A stretch of 64,000 bases of DNA from Pelodera strongyloides (taxonomy: Eukaryota > Nematoda > Chromadorea > Rhabditida > Rhabditidae), in NCBI GenBank assembly GCA_036852015.1, contig JAANDG010000076.1, positions 62,001 to 126,000 on the forward strand, read 5' to 3'. Positions 60,105-64,000 of the stretch are shown here, one piece after another. The stretch's first letter is position 1. Every line of letters starts with the position of its first letter. The position numbers and the translations under genes are program-made. A model generated the notes under the pieces. It was not told where the DNA came from and made no database searches. It worked only from the letters and a program-made list of their open reading frames with translations.

Positions 60105-61759
60105 TTATTCGTCGTCCTCCTCACTCTCCTCATCGGTGGTCTTTGGCTCTTCCTTGGGCTCGTCCTGGAAGAAATATTATTATTTAACTTAAAGCGGTAT
60201 GACAACGTATTTGTTCCATTCTGTACCGGAAGAGCACAGAAAGGCGCATAAATTTCGCTTAATATATGACAATGCAGTTATGCAAAGCCTATTATAGCCT
60301 AGAAAACCTAAAACTAAATTAGGAAGGCAGGGCCACATATTTATCTTAAAGTGGTAAAATTCAACGTTGCGGACTGTGGATGCGAATTATTAAACAAAGA
60401 TATCTCAAAAGCTCAGTCAGTTCATTTTTTACTGATTGTGCGCTTTGTATAATCAATGAACTCACAGTACTCGAACTTAAGCACAAACCTTTCCTCCCTT
60501 TCCGTGACGGCGTCCTCCCCATCTGCGTCCACCGCGGCGGCTGTGCGAGAAGATGAGCGCGCGTGCGGCGGCGGCAACCTGGTCGCTCTCCTTGTCGAGC
60601 AGCTCGTGGGTCTGCAAGTCAATTTTGCTTAATTTTATTTTCGAGCGGTTTAGTTTTCCCCTCTATGAGATCTTTATCTTTAACCTCCTTTTTATCTTTG
60701 ATTTACTACTTTGAATTTTAAAACCATTGAACCCTTTCATTGTCTCTTATGGCGTTGCGCTCTTTCTAAGAGTCTAATAAACATTCCTTCTCTCTTTCTT
60801 TTTTCGTTCTCTCGCTGTAATCACCTTCTCTCTGAGTTGCTTGCGGGTGAGCTTGTCGTCCTCTCTCAGCTTCTGCAGACTGGCCATAACCTCTGGCAGC
60901 TTCTTGATGGCTTCAGTGACGTTCTTCTTGCTCTCTTCAATTCTCTTCTCGTGCTTGGCCTCGAACTCCTTCACGGCGGTCTAAAATTTGGAAAACATAA
61001 ATAGGTAGATTATGGTTGATCAGCCTCGTGCCTGAATACACGGCCATATCTCGATTTTACTTACATTTAGGGAAATCTTGCATGAATACTATGCTGCCGC
61101 CGCTAATAATTAAAAGTAAGGCAATTGGAAGCCTGCAAGTGACCTCAGTCAAAGGATAGTCAACTCACTTCGACCTTGCCACCCTCCTTCTTGGCCCACT
61201 CTTGGAGTTGCTCCTTGAGCTCCTTGCGGGTGAGACCGTCGTTGCGCCAGATCTTTTCCCAGGCCTTCTTGCCATCCTTGCTGGCCTCCTGGAACAAAAC
61301 TTAGGCTTAGGCTTAGGCTTAGGCTTAGGCTTAGGCTTAGTACTAGCCTTCAACTTTTCATATATGGTCTACAGTCTCTATAGAAAAATTGCTTTTTTGA
61401 CAATATGGCCTTAAATAAGCCAATGGTAAGTAAAGTATCATAATTGTATTTGGGCAAGCACTACATGGTCTCTTATTGGGCGTGTAAGGATTTGAAGCCG
61501 ATACGTTTCACAATTCTTTTAAGTTGCTCTCAAGTAAAGAAAACTAATGAATCGCTGCAATTTTACTGTGAGTTTTTTTACTTGCTTATTGAAGCCCCTC
61601 AAACTGCAAGAACCATGTCTCAATAGAAACTACAGACTCCAAACTACGAACCTTGAGGAATTCGGGCTCGAATCTGTGACGTTTTCCCTTGTTGTCCTCA
61701 TCGCCGGAAGGTCTGCAGAAGGCGACGGCCAGAAGAGCCAACAGAATTAAATACTTCAT
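60105..61759 (-). CDS. SXP/RAL-2 (DUF148) family secreted protein
   Basis: Minus-strand exons 61759-61652, 61288-61169, 60980-60825, 60611-60489, 60164-60105 encode 36, 40, 52, 41 and 19 residues plus stop (188 aa), each intron in phase 0. A signal peptide (MKYLILLALLAVAFC) is followed by an alpha-helical Lys/Glu-rich body with the DUF148 pattern: IWRNDGLTRKELKEQLQEWA, then VKEFEAKHEKRIEESKKN and LPEVMASLQKLREDDKLTRK. The fourth exon adds LLDKESDQVAAAARALIF, then an Arg/Gly-rich stretch (SRRGGRRWGGRRHGKGGK), and the last exon a very acidic end (EPKTTDEESEEDDE). The family is nematode-restricted and secreted; members such as Anisakis Ani s 5 are abundant antigens, with cation or lipid binding proposed. 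Exons are markedly GC-richer than surroundings (C/G third positions), suggesting strong expression. The RG-rich plus acidic tail is not part of the usual family core. Confidence 0.88.
61301..61340. repeat. Interstitial (TTAGGC)6.7 telomere-type tract
   Basis: Forty bases of uninterrupted TTAGGC, the nematode telomere unit, ten bases upstream of the acceptor of SXP/RAL-2 exon 2. Confidence 0.9.
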
Positions 61760-61761
61760 AT

Positions 61762-61771
61762 CTGAAATAGG
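61762..61771 (-). other. Probable spliced-leader acceptor of the SXP/RAL-2 gene
   Basis: On the minus strand CCTATTTCAG ends two bases before the ATG (61759-61757), a typical nematode SL acceptor that supports this start. Confidence 0.6.
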
Positions 61772-64000
61772 AGGGAGGTGATATTTAATTATCCTCAACG
61801 TTCAAAGTACATAGTTTTAAGGAAAGCAGTACGTCAGGGGATCATTGCATGAGACAAATAGTGCTATAAGATATTAACTGTAAGTATTTTGACCGTATGC
61901 ACAGCTACATTCGAAGAAAGTTGGGTTAAATTGAACAATAATGAATTCTATGTGTGCATAATAAATTATTATTATTAGAAGATAGAGTAAAGAGACTTGG
62001 TTGCTTGCTTATTGTCAGAGGCTAGGCGGGGTTGTTTATTTTATAGTATAGTTTTGTACAAGCTTCGAAAAAATGATACCGGGAGTAGGGATAATGAGAA
62101 AATGTTTAATTGAAATGTGTAAGAATTATTATAAAAGTGTTGAATGCAAGTTTTGTTTATAGAATAGTGAGTGGTTTATGCTCGGCTCGGGAGTACCCCA
62201 GTTGTGTGTTGTTCTATTGTCAATGTTATTTTCCTAGCCGTAGTAGTCTTTATATAGTGCGCGGAACGCTTAGCCTTGAGCCGTTTTTCAAGCTAGTTCT
62301 TTTCTCTAGAACCCTTCTTTCACGCACTATTTCTTCTCTCGGTTACTTTTCTAGATGATTTTAGATAGATTCGGCAAACTGTTGTTTCCTTCTTGGGATC
62401 TCTATCGTCTCCCATGACCGTGTCATCTGTCCTTTCTCTATGTCTTTACCGTCTCCACTTCCCAGTGCTCACTCTTCATATGACTGCTTGACACCCTCCT
62501 TCAGATACTGCACTATTTCTCGACGCTTTCTTCTCTAACGAACCCCACATCCGCAATATATCTCAAGAGATCTTTGCTTCCAAATTATTTTTCTTCTAGA
62601 AAAATCATGAAGATTTAAGATTTTGTCAATTCGACTCTAATTTGAAGATAGACATCTTCAAAAGGCTGAGGTTGTTTTACTCTGGAGAAACTGAGGTTTT
62701 TAACGATGTAGATCGAAATCACTACATCCATTTCAACATTGGATGCACCTAACTAAGCAACGCTAAGGTGGTTACGATAACCTAGAAGGGCTAGAAGAGT
62801 GCCACCTAAAGTACTGTACATACTGGTCTTGAGGATTCAATTCAGAAATTCAGACCTGAACCATTAACCATGGTGTACTGTAACTCGTAAAATCAACTCC
62901 GGAGTGCTAATTACAGTTATACACTGATGAAACCATATCTTTGTGATAACGCGTAACGTTTGATGTTGGTTTACATAATAATTCTGTCTGAATGTATTGT
63001 GTATTCATTTGACTTTCTTTTGACTTTCAACGAATGTTTTCTATCAAAACACACGGTTATCTTGAACGGAAGCGATATAGTGTAACCTTTACAAATTATC
63101 TTTTTGGAGAAAACCAGTTAATAATACGGAAATTGGAGCGTTTCATTATCATTTTTCCAGATATTTTGCACTATTCACCTATTTTTGGGGATATCTCTGT
63201 AGGTTATAAACAGTGTAGTGTGTCTGCTCCAAATTAAAACTGACAAGGCTGGTATCATTTTATCAACAAAAATACAACATCAGCGACAATCAAAATTGAA
63301 CAATTCTTAAAAGTCGTGTGTATGGTTTCAAGCTGAAGACATGGTCGGAGTGATGGGAAAAATTGGAAAAATCTTCTTCTTAATATACAATAAGATTCTA
63401 CGTTTCAGGGATTTGATGTAAAGCTAGTATATGTTCACCTGTGATGATTTAATTGAGGCGAATCTGAATCTAAACCACACAGTAAGCAATTTTTTTCTTT
63501 TGAAATAAAATTTTTAGGATTATTTTTTATAAGATATCGTTTAAAAAATGCATGAATATCAGGTTTAACTGCACGATGTCTCATGGGATCGCTAGCCTGA
63601 ACACTGACCAAAAATTTATCATCTGAAACCTGAAACAAGTAGTTTATTCCGCTCATTTACATGTGCTTTTGAGCTGGTTTCACTTATGCGCATTTCCGTT
63701 TTAGGGTTGCCTTTTGATTATATGTCACTTGTGTAATCAATAAACCTTTATTATAAAGTGTAAAACAAACGCAAATTTTATTCTCCACAAAAACCGTGTG
63801 TTTTGTAAACAAAAACTTAGCGGTTTCAAGGTTACTCGTGTATTTTAACGTGTAACGTGTAGAGATTTGAATCGGCCGCAAGGCCATAGCGCTATTTTAC
63901 TTTTTTTTTGTCGAAAATTGCAATTTGCACGCTCAGTCAACCGGAAAGAGTATATACGAAAACTAACTCGTTCTAAACTTTACCAACAATTAGAAGTTAA
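61772..64000. other. Right-end interval without recognised genes
   Basis: I see no exon, RNA gene or clear transposon end here. Open frames (for example 62110-62358, 63034-63237, 63435-63656 minus) are short, AT-driven and lack splice context. Confidence 0.4.

Noticed and set aside
1..64000. CRISPR arrays, bacterial operons or phage genes
   Set aside because: Introns, SL-type acceptors and animal protein families throughout; the repeats seen are transposons and satellites without regular spacer arrays.

Overview
The window is animal nuclear DNA, and I read it as nematode. It is AT-rich. Its genes are cut by many introns, most ending in TTTCAG or TTTTAG. Four genes have a TTTCAG acceptor only 0-22 nt before the first ATG, as expected for spliced-leader trans-splicing. 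TTAGGC, the nematode telomere unit, occurs as short internal tracts. One gene encodes an SXP/RAL-2 (DUF148) protein, a nematode-restricted family, and two encode PAN-ZP apical matrix proteins. I cannot name the species.

Layout. Gene 1 (238-8730, +, 5' end outside the window) is a NOAH-like PAN/ZP matrix protein. Gene 2 (13493-25436, +) is a complete secreted PAN/ZP protein of about 1,873 residues, in which the ZP-N and ZP-C halves are separated by about 1,430 residues of acidic, basic and mucin-like linker with four (E/D)GSG glycosaminoglycan-type motifs. Gene 3 (29932-32637, +) is a four-TM synaptophysin. Gene 4 (35177-36974, possibly to 37883, -) is a PRD-like homeobox gene with Lys50. Gene 5 (42432-47337, -) is a small secreted or GPI-anchored protein whose last exon carries a tRNA-derived SINE with target-site duplication. 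Gene 6 (50944-58039, +) is an unrecognised single-pass membrane protein with a Cys-rich ectodomain and a very basic tail. Gene 7 (60105-61759, -) is the SXP/RAL-2 protein. Reading phases close through every exon of genes 2, 3, 6 and 7, so those models are internally consistent.

Between and inside the genes lies dense repeat material: several palindromic MITE families bounded by TTAA (ends TTAAAGCG or TTAAAGGG), at least five tRNA-derived SINE types, a probable solo LTR nested inside a MITE, a 1.1-kb inverted repeat, a decayed LINE fragment, GC-rich minisatellites, and CT/GA, AT and TTA microsatellites.

Genes 1 and 2 are two neighbouring same-strand apical extracellular matrix genes and could share epidermal expression. 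The others have no evident functional link. All gene models were made by eye from splice consensus, reading phase and protein patterns. No alignment or search was run.
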